This document shows, in pieces, positions 22,317-30,235 of a DNA stretch of 46,059 nucleotides. Source of the DNA: JBFGCA01 sp041567315 (GTDB taxonomy: Bacteria; Acidobacteriota; Thermoanaerobaculia; Multivoradales; JAHEKO01); NCBI GenBank assembly GCA_041567315.1, contig JBFGCA010000024.1:1-46059 (forward strand). The letters run 5' to 3'. Each line of letters begins with the position of its first letter. Positions within the stretch are counted from its first letter, which is position 1. The notes under the pieces were generated by a model that saw only the letters and a program-made list of their open reading frames with translations, was not told where the DNA came from and did no database searches. Position numbers and translations under genes: made by a program.

Positions 22317-22447
22317 CAAGAACCTCCTGCTCGAAGATCTGGATCGTGCGCGGCGAGCCGCGCGTGCCTCGACCTCGGAAAGCACCGGCAGGCCGCGGCG
22401 CGAGCCCGGCGACTCGACGCGCTGCTAGTGAGTCGGGAGACTGGAGG

Positions 22448-22798
22448 TCAGCGCCGGGGCGGCTCCGAGATGTCTGGCGGCATCGCCTGCAGCGGGGCCG
22501 GCGAATCGTGCTGCACCGCACTCTCGAAGCGCTGGGACGGGGGCATCAGCTGCGGCGCAGAGAGCGTCCAGAGCGAGTGCGCCAGACAGCTCGAAGGACA
22601 GCAGTGATCTCCCGCCTCGAAGGGCGACGAGTCGTCGCAGCGCCCGTCGTCGCACCCCTCACACGACCGGCAGGCTTCCAGTGCGGTGGCCGCCGAGTCG
22701 GCCGCCAGGCCCAGCGCCGGCAACCCGGCGATCGCGAGTGCGCTCAACAGGAACGCGGCGGTCAGGCGAGCGCCCGCCGTCGAGCGTTCGGGCAGCAT
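22448..22798 (-). CDS. Small Cys-rich secreted protein heading the metal-efflux operon
   Basis: 116 aa. A signal peptide (cleavage near GLAA, about residue 33) precedes a compact cluster of seven Cys at residues 43, 46, 49, 54, 66, 67 and 71, with His65 and His74 (CRSCEGC, RCDD, HCCPSSC). The rest is Pro/Ser-rich. I do not recognise the family. Its position, secretion and Cys/His content suggest a periplasmic metal-binding or sensing protein, analogous in place but not in sequence to CzcI or CusF (inference). ATG 22798 is chosen because it directly precedes the signal peptide. A gap of 131 bases separates it from the TolC-like gene. Confidence 0.7.
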   Translation of the reverse strand: MLPERSTAGARLTAAFLLSALAIAGLPALGLAADSAATALEACRSCEGCDDGRCDDSSPFEAGDHCCPSSCLAHSLWTLSAPQLMPPSQRFESAVQHDSPAPLQAMPPDISEPPRR

Positions 22799-22837
22799 CG
22801 GCGGAACCCTAACACGCCGTCGAAGAAGCGAGCACAC

Positions 22838-23980
22838 TCAGGCGGCGGGCGCGGCCAGCGCGGAGCGCACCATGGCGGCCGCCGGCTGCTCGCTCAGCAG
22901 ACGGTCGATGCCGGACGAGTCGCCACCGGGCACGAGGTCGTTGTCGAGCAGCCAGAAGAGGAGGGCGAGGGCGGCGATGCCGTGGCCGCCGGGGCGCGGG
23001 TGGGCGACGTCGAGGCTCAGCCGTGCCGCGAAGCGCGGGTCGGCCTCGGCGGCCTCGAAGGGCGCGGTGAGGTCGACGGCCAGCAGGCCGCGCTCCTCGG
23101 CGGCGCGGGTCAGCTTGCGGTGGACGCGCCCCAGGGTGTAGGGCTCGAGCCGCCGCATGAGCGGGAAGACGGCGACGGCGATCGGCATCCCCTGGGTGCG
23201 CGCCATGCGGCCCAGCTCCTCGAAGCCGTCGGTGACGACGGCCCAGGAGGGCTCGTGGCGGTGCAGGCGGGCGATGTAGGCCTCGTAGGCCCGGGGTCCG
23301 GAGCGGACCGCCAGGTTGCCGGGGTCGTTGTCCCAGACCGCCGTCTGATCGGCCGGTGGCGGGGGGAGGCGCGAGGCGTCGAGGACGTACCGCGCTAGCG
23401 CGTAGAGCCGCAGGTTGCCCGCCGCCAGCCGCTCCAGGTAGCCGCGCTGGCGGCCGGCCAGCCCGGCCCGCAGCGTCCGGGCAAAGGGGTTGTAGAGCTC
23501 GGGGTCGTTGAGACAGTAGCCGTAGATCACCAGGTCGGGGTCGTAGCGCAGGGCCTTGACCCGCAGGCTCTCGACGATCTCGGGCACGCTGTAGCCGGGG
23601 ACCCCGAAGTTGAGCACCTCGAAGGTCGTCCGCTGGCCGAAGTAGACCTCCAGCAGCCGCTCGAGCAGCTTGGGGTAGCTCTGGTGGTCCGGGACCTTGA
23701 AGCCGTAGGTGACCGAGTCGCCGATCACCGCGATCCGGAAGGTCCCGGGCGGCTTGCGCAGCGGGAAGGCGCGGTCGCGCATCCCGTCGTCGTTGACGCG
23801 CACGTCGCCGTCGTGGGTGCCGGGCTGGAGGTCGTACTGGAGGACCGGGTTGGGCGAGAGCCGGAAGACGCCGGCGCTGATCTCGGCGATCTCCGGCCCC
23901 AGGTCCAGCAGCCGCACCGCCGCCTCGGCCAGGCCCAGGCTGATCAGCGTGCTGGCGACCAGCAGGAGGAGTCGTCCCAT
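22838..23980 (-). CDS. SGNH/GDSL-family hydrolase, membrane-anchored or secreted
   Basis: 380 aa. An N-terminal hydrophobic segment (residues about 3-22) serves as signal or anchor. The catalytic blocks are IAVIGDSVTYG (Ser nucleophile), NFGVPGYS (oxyanion Gly), GYCLNDPE (Asn) and LSLDVAHPRPGGH (Asp-His). Such proteins deacylate or acetylate envelope glycans and lipids; the substrate cannot be told. It lies 39 bases upstream of the Cys-rich gene on the same strand, so it may be cotranscribed with the metal-efflux genes, though no functional link is evident. Confidence 0.88.
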   Translation of the reverse strand: MGRLLLLVASTLISLGLAEAAVRLLDLGPEIAEISAGVFRLSPNPVLQYDLQPGTHDGDVRVNDDGMRDRAFPLRKPPGTFRIAVIGDSVTYGFKVPDHQSYPKLLERLLEVYFGQRTTFEVLNFGVPGYSVPEIVESLRVKALRYDPDLVIYGYCLNDPELYNPFARTLRAGLAGRQRGYLERLAAGNLRLYALARYVLDASRLPPPPADQTAVWDNDPGNLAVRSGPRAYEAYIARLHRHEPSWAVVTDGFEELGRMARTQGMPIAVAVFPLMRRLEPYTLGRVHRKLTRAAEERGLLAVDLTAPFEAAEADPRFAARLSLDVAHPRPGGHGIAALALLFWLLDNDLVPGGDSSGIDRLLSEQPAAAMVRSALAAPAA

Positions 23981-24014
23981 CAGCCGGGCCGGGCCGGGGG
24001 GCCGGCGCCCGGAC

Positions 24015-24803
24015 TCACGAAGCGGCCTTCCGGGAGGCGGGGGGCGGCGCGATGGTCACCAGCGCCCGCCCGCGCGGCTCGCCGAAGACCAGCTCGAGGA
24101 AGCGCGGCAGGAGCTTCTCGGTCTCCGGGCTCTCCAGATAGCGGTCGAGGACGGTGCGCCGCTCCTCGCGGGTCATGTGCATCGAGTAGCCGTCGAGGTA
24201 GCGCAGGAACCGCAGGCGGTTGGTCCGGGCGTCGAGCTCGGGGTGGAACTGGGTCGCCCACACCGGCCGGCCGGGCAGCCGCAGCGCCTGGTGGGGGTTG
24301 CGCTTGCTGGCGGCCAGGTTGGGCACTCCGGGCGGCAGCCGGGCGGCGCGGTCCTTGCGGCCGAGCTGGGCGTGGAAGCGCGGCGACAGGCCGCCGAGCA
24401 GCGGGTCCTTCCGCCCCTCCGGCGTCAGCCACAGCTCGTAGGTGCCGACCTCGGTGGAGTCGGGGTCGTGGACGATCTCGCCGCCGAGCGCCACCGTCAA
24501 CAACTGGAAGCCGAAGCAGGAGGCGAAGGTGGGGTGGCCGGCGGCGGCGACCTCGGCGAGCACCCCGAGCAGCTCGTCGAAGCCCGGCAGGTTGCGCTGC
24601 GAGACGTAGTAGTCGCCGCTGCCGCCGACCATCAGGGCGTCGTGCTCGAGCACCCGGTCCAGCTCCGGCGGCCCGGCCAGCAGGTCGTGCTGGACGAAGC
24701 ACTCGGGGTCGAGCCCCGATTTCTCGGCGAAGGAGAGGACCTCCTCCTCGAGCATCGGGTCGTCCTCTTCGCGGGCCTGGAGCAGGAGAATGCGCAGCGC
24801 CAT
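24015..24803 (-). CDS. Class I glutamine amidotransferase domain protein
   Basis: 262 aa. The nucleophile elbow is FASCFGFQLL with the catalytic Cys, and the His/Glu pair is in WATQFHPELDA. This is a stand-alone GATase like the GMP-synthase-type proteins that hydrolyse gamma-glutamyl bonds or supply ammonia. No synthetase partner is adjacent, so the acceptor is unknown. The C-terminal 60 residues extend beyond the core domain. ATG 24803 begins just before the first beta strand (LRILLLQAR). It is 34 bases upstream of the SGNH gene. Confidence 0.85.
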   Translation of the reverse strand: MALRILLLQAREEDDPMLEEEVLSFAEKSGLDPECFVQHDLLAGPPELDRVLEHDALMVGGSGDYYVSQRNLPGFDELLGVLAEVAAAGHPTFASCFGFQLLTVALGGEIVHDPDSTEVGTYELWLTPEGRKDPLLGGLSPRFHAQLGRKDRAARLPPGVPNLAASKRNPHQALRLPGRPVWATQFHPELDARTNRLRFLRYLDGYSMHMTREERRTVLDRYLESPETEKLLPRFLELVFGEPRGRALVTIAPPPASRKAAS

Positions 24804-24853
24804 GAACCGGTCATCTTAGACGACCGGGGCGCCGTAGGTCTCGTGCGCGGCGA

Positions 24854-25531
24854 CTATGGAACGGCTGCCGCGGCGAGCGCCGGCGCCGGCCGCGCGTCCC
24901 GCGGTTCGCCGCGTCCCAGCAGCAGCACCGCCAGCTGCCGCCAGAGCCACGCGAAGGCGTTGAGCAGGTGGAGCGAGAGCACCAGCAGCAGGAACCCCAG
25001 CACCGTGCAGAGCAGGGCCTCGGGCAGGGTGTCCGCCACCCACCAGTAGAGGTCCGGCGGCGAGAACCAGAAGTAGAGCGGCGCCAGCAGCAGCGAGAGG
25101 CTGAGCGACAGGCTGACCACGGTGGTGACAAAGGACGCGATGCCGAGCGGGAACTTGAGCAGCAGGAACAGCGGCCCCGTCCAGGTGACGCGGTGGCTGA
25201 GGAAGGACTTGGCGTTGGGCCAGAAGCCCTGCTCGGAGGCCGCCATCCAGATCGGACCGACCTCGGCCCGCAACAGCCAGATCGCCTGCTGCCGCTCGAA
25301 GCCGGCGAGGCCCCAGCTTGCCAGCAGCACGACCGCCAGGACCACCGCGCCGATCCACAGGATGAGCAGCCCCAGGCCGAGGGAGAGACCGGTGATCAGG
25401 AAGACGAAATAGGCGATGCCCAGCGGAAAGGCCAGCATCAGATAGAGGACGTTGAGATACGAGCGGCCGTCCACCAGCACGCCGAAGACCCGGTCGAGGA
25501 CGGGGACGATACCCTGGGAGCTTGTCGTCAT
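24854..25531 (-). CDS. Orphan sensor-domain membrane protein (PF13796-like)
   Basis: 225 aa. Two pairs of membrane helices (about residues 25-72 and 118-185) are separated by a cytoplasmic loop with RAEVGPIWMAASEQG. This repeated layout, with LMLAFPLGIAYFVF and LLKFPLGIASFVT, matches the Sensor domain usually found at the N-terminus of histidine kinases. No kinase or other output domain follows; the protein ends in an Ala/Pro-rich tail. ATG 25531 has GGAGG upstream. It lies downstream of the cyclic diphosphoglycerate synthetase gene on the same strand. Confidence 0.72.
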   Translation of the reverse strand: MTTSSQGIVPVLDRVFGVLVDGRSYLNVLYLMLAFPLGIAYFVFLITGLSLGLGLLILWIGAVVLAVVLLASWGLAGFERQQAIWLLRAEVGPIWMAASEQGFWPNAKSFLSHRVTWTGPLFLLLKFPLGIASFVTTVVSLSLSLSLLLAPLYFWFSPPDLYWWVADTLPEALLCTVLGFLLLVLSLHLLNAFAWLWRQLAVLLLGRGEPRDARPAPALAAAAVP

Positions 25532-25627
25532 GGGTTCCTCCGACCTTGCCTACGGCGGCGCCCGGGAGTGGGTTTCGCCCGGCCCGGCGGCCGGTGCCGG
25601 CCGGGATCCTCGAAGGAGCCCGAGCCG

Positions 25628-26965
25628 CTACGCGCGCCGGCCGCCGGCGCGGGCCAGGGCGGCCTCGATCTCGGCCTGGATGGCGCCGGGCTCGAGCTCC
25701 TCTAGCTCGTAGCGCACCTTGGCGACCGGCTTGGCGAGCGACACCACCCGGGTGAGGTCGATCGGGGTGCCGGCCACCACCACGTCGGCGTCGGCGGCCT
25801 CGATGGTGGCCCGCAGCTCCTCGATCTGACGCTCGCCGTAGCCCATGGCGGGGAGGATCTTGCGGGCGTTGGGGTAGTCCTCGTAGGTGCGGCGGATCGA
25901 GCCCACGGCGTAGGGCACCGGGTCGACGATCTCGGCGGCACCGGCCTCGCGGGCCGCGTACCAGCCGGCGCCGTAGCTCATGCCGCCGTGGGTCAGGGTG
26001 GGGCCGTCCTCCACCACCAGGGCGCGCTTGCCGCGGATCAGCCCGGGATCGTCGACGGTGATCCGCGAACGGCAGCGCACCACCCGGGCGCGCGGGTTGT
26101 GGCGGCGGCAGTTGGCCTCCACCCGCTCGACGTCCTCGGGGCGGGCGGTGTCCACCTTGTTGATCACCAGCAGGTCGGCGAGCAGCAGGTTGGTCAGCCC
26201 GGGGTAGTAGGACAGCTCGTGGCCGGGGCGGTGGGGATCGACCAGGGTCAGGTGGAGGTCGGGCTGGAAGAACGGGGTGTCGTTGTTGCCGCCGTCCCAC
26301 AGCAGCACCTCGGCCTCCTCCTCGGCCCGGGCCAGGATCTCCTGGTAGTCGATGCCGGCGTAGACCACGAAGCCGTTGTCGATGTGCGGCTCGTACTCCT
26401 CGCGCTCCTCGATGGTGCAGTCGTGGCGGTCGAGGTCCTCGTAGGCGGCGAACCGCTGGCAGGCCTGGGCGGCGAGATCGCCGTAGGGCATCGGATGGCG
26501 CACCGCCACCACCCGCTTGCCCAGCCGGCGGAGGATCCGCGACAGGTAGCGGGTGGTCTGCGACTTGCCCACCCCGGTGCGGACGGCGGTGACCGCCAGG
26601 ACCGGCTTGGCGGCGGGCAGCATGGTGCGGGTGGCCGAGCAGATCCCGAAGTTGGCGCCCCAGGCCACCACCCGGCTCCCCAGGTCCATGACGTGGGCGT
26701 GCGTCACGTCGGAGTAGGAGAACCAGACCTCGTCCACCGCCTCGCCCTTGACGATCTCCTCGAGCTCCCCCTCGGGGCGGATCGGGATGCCCTCGGGGTA
26801 GAGCTCGCCGGCCAGCTCGGGCGGGTAGGTGCGGCCCTCGATGTCGGGGATCTGGGTGGCGGTGAAGGCCACCACCCGGTAGGCCTCCCGGCCGCGGAAC
26901 AGGGTGTTGAAGTTGTGGAAGTCGCGCCCGGCGGCGCCCATGATGACCACCTTGCGTCGCTCCAT
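25628..26965 (-). CDS. Cyclic 2,3-diphosphoglycerate synthetase
   Basis: 445 aa. The archaeal enzyme makes the cyclic compatible solute from 2,3-bisphosphoglycerate with ATP. The N-terminus reads VVIMGAAGRDFHNFN and the P-loop is TAVRTGVGKSQTT; VLLWDGGNNDTPFF and INKVDTA are also typical of this family. In methanogens it underlies thermal and osmotic adaptation; bacterial homologues are known as annotated entries but their product is seldom tested, so the function is inferred. ATG 26965 begins at the conserved N-terminus. It has its own TATACT box about 85 bases upstream and precedes the sensor-domain gene by 96 bases. Confidence 0.85.
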   Translation of the reverse strand: MERRKVVIMGAAGRDFHNFNTLFRGREAYRVVAFTATQIPDIEGRTYPPELAGELYPEGIPIRPEGELEEIVKGEAVDEVWFSYSDVTHAHVMDLGSRVVAWGANFGICSATRTMLPAAKPVLAVTAVRTGVGKSQTTRYLSRILRRLGKRVVAVRHPMPYGDLAAQACQRFAAYEDLDRHDCTIEEREEYEPHIDNGFVVYAGIDYQEILARAEEEAEVLLWDGGNNDTPFFQPDLHLTLVDPHRPGHELSYYPGLTNLLLADLLVINKVDTARPEDVERVEANCRRHNPRARVVRCRSRITVDDPGLIRGKRALVVEDGPTLTHGGMSYGAGWYAAREAGAAEIVDPVPYAVGSIRRTYEDYPNARKILPAMGYGERQIEELRATIEAADADVVVAGTPIDLTRVVSLAKPVAKVRYELEELEPGAIQAEIEAALARAGGRRA

Positions 26966-27050
26966 CGCGCCTTCCCTCCTGACCTTGGCTGTGCGGTGTT
27001 TCCGGCGGCGCCCCCGCCGGTGGCCGGACGGCCCCTTCGAGGGCGCACGG

Positions 27051-27056
27051 AGTATA
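27051..27056 (-). promoter_or_regulatory. -10 box (TATACT) for the cyclic diphosphoglycerate synthetase gene
   Basis: TATACT on the minus strand in the 197-base divergent gap. The predicted start is near 27044, leaving a leader of about 79 bases. No clear -35 is visible. Confidence 0.4.
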
Positions 27057-27114
27057 GGCCATCACCGAGGACGCGAGCTCGACGCTGCCGGTGGCCCGCG
27101 GTCCTGCCATCGGG

Positions 27115-27120
27115 TATGCT
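27115..27120 (+). promoter_or_regulatory. -10 box (TATGCT) for the VWA-domain gene
   Basis: GGGTATGCTT lies 42 bases upstream of the ATG at 27163; the predicted start near 27127 gives a 36-base leader that includes the AAGGAGGG ribosome-binding site. The -35 is not recognisable. Confidence 0.4.
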
Positions 27121-27162
27121 TCGCGCCCCGGCTTGTTCCCCCGTTTTCAAGGAGGGCTCCAG

Positions 27163-28620
27163 ATGTCGCGAGCGAGACAACCTCTCGTCACAGCGTTGGC
27201 TCTGGCCGCCATCGTCACCGGCTTCGCGTTGCTGGGGCCGGGAGCGGCGGCCCAGGAGAACGCCGCGGCGCCGCTGCTGTTGATCCTCGACGCCTCGGGG
27301 TCGATGTGGGGGCAGATCGAGGGCGAGAACAAGATCGTCATCGCCCGGCGGGTGCTGGGCGGGCTGGTCGACGGCCTGCAGGACGGGTCGGAGGTCGGCG
27401 TCGTGGCCTACGGTCACCGGCGGGAGGGGGACTGCGAGGACATCGAGACGGTGGTGCCGATCGGCGCGCTGGACAAGACGGCGCTCAAGGCCAAGGTCGA
27501 CGGGCTCAACCCCAAGGGCAAGACGCCGATCACCCGGGCGGTGCAGCAGGCCTTCGACTCGTTGCGCGGCCGGCCGGGTGGGGCCACCGTGGTGCTGGTG
27601 AGCGACGGGCTCGAGACCTGCGGCGGCGATCCCTGTGCCGCGGTGCGCGCCGCCAAGGAGCAGGGGATCGACTTCCGGCTCCACGTGGTCGGCTTCGACG
27701 TCGCCGGCGAGGACGTCTCGCAGCTCGAGTGCGCCGCCCAGGCCGGGGAGGGGCTGTTCCTCAGCGCCGAGAGCGCCGACGAGCTGGCGGGGGCGCTGGA
27801 CACCGCGGTGGCGATGGCGCCGACGGTGCCGGCCGGCCGGCTGTCGGTGCAGGCGATCGCCGACGGCGCCCTGCAGGACGCCGCCGTCCTGGTCACCGAG
27901 GTGGCCACCGGCGATGAGGCGGGGGCCGGGCGGACCTACGGGTCGCCCGACACCAACCCGCGGCTCATCCCGCTGCCCGACGGCCGCTTCCGGGTCGAGG
28001 TCCAGGCGGTGGGGATCCGGGGCGACGTCACCCGCGTGTTCGAGGTCGAGATCGCCGACGGGTCGCAGGTCGAGCGAATCGTCGACTACTCGACCGGCGA
28101 GCTGTCGATCGGCACCACCCGCAACGGCGAGCTGACCGACGCCGTCTACCGGGTGCGGGTGCCGGGCAGCGGCGAGGAGGTCGCCACCGGCCGCACCTAC
28201 GCCGCGGCCCGCTCGAATCCGGCCAGGGTGCGGATCGTCGCCGGCAACTACGAGGTGTCGGTGAGGTCGGTCGAGATCAGCGGCGGGCCGGAACACAGCC
28301 TGGGCGAGGTGGCGGTCGACCCCGGCGGCAGCGCCGCCGTGTTTCACGACTGGCCGAGCGGCACCCTCAAGCTGGGGGCGGCCCGCGGCGGCGAGCTGGT
28401 GGACGCCACCCTCAACCTGGTCAGCGTCGAGAGCGGCAAGCCGGTGGCCCAGGGCCGCACCTACACCAGCCCCCGCTCCAACCCCAAGACCTTCGTCCTG
28501 CTGCCCGGCGACTACCGGGTGCAGGTCAACGAGATCCGCGGCGCGCGGCGCGAGCTGACGGTGACCGTGCCGGCCGGCGAGACGGTCGAGCTGATGGTGG
28601 ATCCGTCGGGGAGCGGCTAG
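27163..28620 (+). CDS. Secreted VWA-domain protein with three C-terminal repeats
   Basis: 485 aa. A signal peptide of about 31 residues is followed by a von Willebrand A domain (residues about 36-220) with an intact MIDAS: DASGSM (Asp43), the Thr in GKTPITRA and the Asp in LVSDGLETCGG. Three repeats of about 87 residues follow (225-311, 312-399, 400-485), each with a GRTY-x6-NP motif then a G-x-Y/F-x-V-x-V strand, resembling carboxypeptidase-regulatory/PEGA-like beta domains. It is probably a periplasmic or surface adhesive or scaffold protein. ATG 27163 follows a strong AAGGAGGG site. It is followed 90 bases later by another secreted protein gene. Confidence 0.85.
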   Translation: MSRARQPLVTALALAAIVTGFALLGPGAAAQENAAAPLLLILDASGSMWGQIEGENKIVIARRVLGGLVDGLQDGSEVGVVAYGHRREGDCEDIETVVPIGALDKTALKAKVDGLNPKGKTPITRAVQQAFDSLRGRPGGATVVLVSDGLETCGGDPCAAVRAAKEQGIDFRLHVVGFDVAGEDVSQLECAAQAGEGLFLSAESADELAGALDTAVAMAPTVPAGRLSVQAIADGALQDAAVLVTEVATGDEAGAGRTYGSPDTNPRLIPLPDGRFRVEVQAVGIRGDVTRVFEVEIADGSQVERIVDYSTGELSIGTTRNGELTDAVYRVRVPGSGEEVATGRTYAAARSNPARVRIVAGNYEVSVRSVEISGGPEHSLGEVAVDPGGSAAVFHDWPSGTLKLGAARGGELVDATLNLVSVESGKPVAQGRTYTSPRSNPKTFVLLPGDYRVQVNEIRGARRELTVTVPAGETVELMVDPSGSG

Positions 28621-28710
28621 AAAGCCAGCCGGGGTCCGCAACCGAAACAATCGACACCCAACGCCGGCGGCGCCGCCCGTGGCGGCCGCGGCCGGCCAGG
28701 AGGAAGAGCC

Positions 28711-29535
28711 ATGAGAGGTCGAATCACCAGCCTGTTGTCGGTCCTGGCCGTGGCGGCGGCGCCGCTCGCGGCCGGGGTGGTCTACGAGATCGAGACCACC
28801 GACCACGAGGCGTCGCCGCCCAGGGTCGAGTCCACCGAGGTGGCGGCCGGGGGCAAGAACCTCAAGATGGAGATCGCCCCCGACGAGCAGGGTCGCGGCA
28901 GGGGAGACGCCATCTTCCGCGGCGACCGGCGCGAGATGATCGTCGTCGACCACGACGAGAAGAGCTACGTGGTGATCGACGAGGCGACGATGAAGGAGCT
29001 GGCCGCCAAGCTGGGGGGCATCAACGACCAGATCGCCGAGGCGCTCAAGAACGTGCCCGAGGAGCAACGGGCGATGGTCGAGAAGATGATGAAGGAGCGC
29101 ATGCCGGCGCCGCCGCCGCCTCGGCAGCGGGCCGAGGTGCGCCGCACCGGCGAGCGCGCCACCCACTCCGGGTACCCCTGCGTCAAGTACGAGGTGGTGC
29201 GCGGCGGAACCAAGATCCGCGAGCTGTGGGTCACCGACTGGGGCAACGTCGAGGGCGGCGGCGACGTCACCGGCGCCTTCCAGGCGATGGCCGAGTTCAT
29301 GCAGGAGATGCTCGACGCGCTGCCGGCCGGGGGGGCCCCGGGCGGCATGGGCGACTCGGTCATCGCCCAGATGAACGAGATCGACGGCTTCCCGGTGGTG
29401 ACCCGCGAGTTCGGCGACGACGGCTCGCTGGAGGACGAGTCGACGCTGCGCTCGGCGCAGCGCCGCACCCTCGACCCCGCCGAGTTCGAGCCGCCGGCCG
29501 GCTACAAGCGCCGCAGCATGATGGGCTCGCCCTGA
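28711..29535 (+). CDS. Secreted DUF4412-like protein
   Basis: 274 aa. A signal peptide (about 22 residues) precedes a beta-rich domain with repeated pattern YEIETTDHE, KNLKMEIAPDE, REMIVVDHDEKSYVVID, as in DUF4412 proteins. A Lys/Glu/Met-rich helical stretch (about 90-135) with Pro-rich break follows, then HSGYPCVKYEVV and a C-terminal part ending in a DPAEFEPPAGYKR motif. Function is unknown; family members are periplasmic or surface proteins. ATG 28711 has CCAGGAGGAAGAG upstream. Likely cotranscribed with the VWA gene. Confidence 0.75.
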   Translation: MRGRITSLLSVLAVAAAPLAAGVVYEIETTDHEASPPRVESTEVAAGGKNLKMEIAPDEQGRGRGDAIFRGDRREMIVVDHDEKSYVVIDEATMKELAAKLGGINDQIAEALKNVPEEQRAMVEKMMKERMPAPPPPRQRAEVRRTGERATHSGYPCVKYEVVRGGTKIRELWVTDWGNVEGGGDVTGAFQAMAEFMQEMLDALPAGGAPGGMGDSVIAQMNEIDGFPVVTREFGDDGSLEDESTLRSAQRRTLDPAEFEPPAGYKRRSMMGSP

Positions 29536-29569
29536 GTCCGGCCCCCCTCGACAGTCCGCGTCCGTATCG

Positions 29570-29575
29570 TAAGAT
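29570..29575 (+). promoter_or_regulatory. -10 box (TAAGAT) upstream of the 29677 gene
   Basis: TAAGAT starts 34 bases after the preceding stop. The bases after it (GCTTGGCAA) resemble those after the infC -10 (TTGGCAA). The predicted start near 29582 gives a leader of about 95 bases ending in AGGAGAGGAG. Confidence 0.35.
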
Positions 29576-29676
29576 GCTTGGCAATCTTTGAGGGCGTGGG
29601 CGCGGCCGCCGGCAACGGCGACGGGTGCAGACGTGCCCTGCCCACGACGAATTCACCGAGGAAAGGAGAGGAGCAC

Positions 29677-30162
29677 ATGTCCCACAGAGTATTCAAACCG
29701 ATCCTGATCGTCCTGGCGCTCGCGGCCCTGGCCGTGCCCGCATCGCGGGCCGGCGACTGGGAGGGCAAGCTGGACGGCCCCTTCATGCAGATCGACCTCA
29801 TCGACGTCCAGGCCTACGGCAACGACGCCTACCGCGAATACCTGGGCAAGGGCTACGTGCCGCTGCTCGAGATGGCCAAGGCGGCCGGACACGTGCTGGA
29901 CTACGGGGTGCTCGAGTACCAGACCGGCAGCTCGGGGGATGGCAACGTCGTCATCTGGTGGACCACCCAGTCGATGGCTGCCATGCAGGCGGCCAACGAG
30001 CTCATCGAGAAGAAGGCCCAGGAGCTCTACACCGCCAAAGAGTGGAAGGAGATGACCGACGCCATGGCCAAGGTCCGCACGCCGCTGTCGACCAACATCG
30101 CCCGGGCGGTGACCTGGCACCAGAAGGCGGCCGAAGGGGGTGGCGAGGAGAGCGCCGACTAG
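29677..30162 (+). CDS. Small secreted protein of unknown function
   Basis: 161 aa. A Sec signal peptide (cleavage after SRA, about residue 26) precedes a mature protein of about 135 residues rich in Trp, Tyr and Met, with DLIDVQAYGNDAYREYLGKG and VIWWTTQSMAAMQAANELIE. The pattern recalls a ferredoxin-like (dimeric alpha-beta barrel or NIPSNAP-like) fold, but I do not recognise a family. ATG 29677 follows a strong AGGAGAGGAG site. A 12-bp hairpin lies 24 bases after its stop, so it is probably monocistronic. Confidence 0.75.
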   Translation: MSHRVFKPILIVLALAALAVPASRAGDWEGKLDGPFMQIDLIDVQAYGNDAYREYLGKGYVPLLEMAKAAGHVLDYGVLEYQTGSSGDGNVVIWWTTQSMAAMQAANELIEKKAQELYTAKEWKEMTDAMAKVRTPLSTNIARAVTWHQKAAEGGGEESAD

Positions 30163-30186
30163 GTCCCGTCGCCGGTTGCGAAGCGG

Positions 30187-30215
30187 ACGGCGGCGGCCAC
30201 TCCGGCCGCCGCCGT
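30187..30215 (+). terminator. Terminator-like 12-bp hairpin
   Basis: ACGGCGGCGGCC and GGCCGCCGCCGT form a perfect 12-bp stem with a 5-base loop, followed by TTCCGT. The T-tract is short, but the hairpin is strong and sits between the stop at 30162 and the fhs promoter. Confidence 0.55.
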
Positions 30216-30220
30216 TTCCG

Positions 30221-30226
30221 TATACT
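30221..30226 (+). promoter_or_regulatory. -10 box (TATACT) 9 bases before the fhs start codon
   Basis: TATACT ends 9 bases before ATG 30236, so transcription would begin about 3 bases before the start codon. There is no ribosome-binding site between them. This suggests a near-leaderless fhs mRNA. Confidence 0.45.
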
Positions 30227-30235
30227 GGCCGGGCG

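Noticed and set aside
22317..22385. Upstream start of the TolC-like gene at 22385
   Set aside because: The extra 23 residues are Arg/Ser-rich and precede the signal peptide; GTG 22316 has a GGAGG site at 6 bases.
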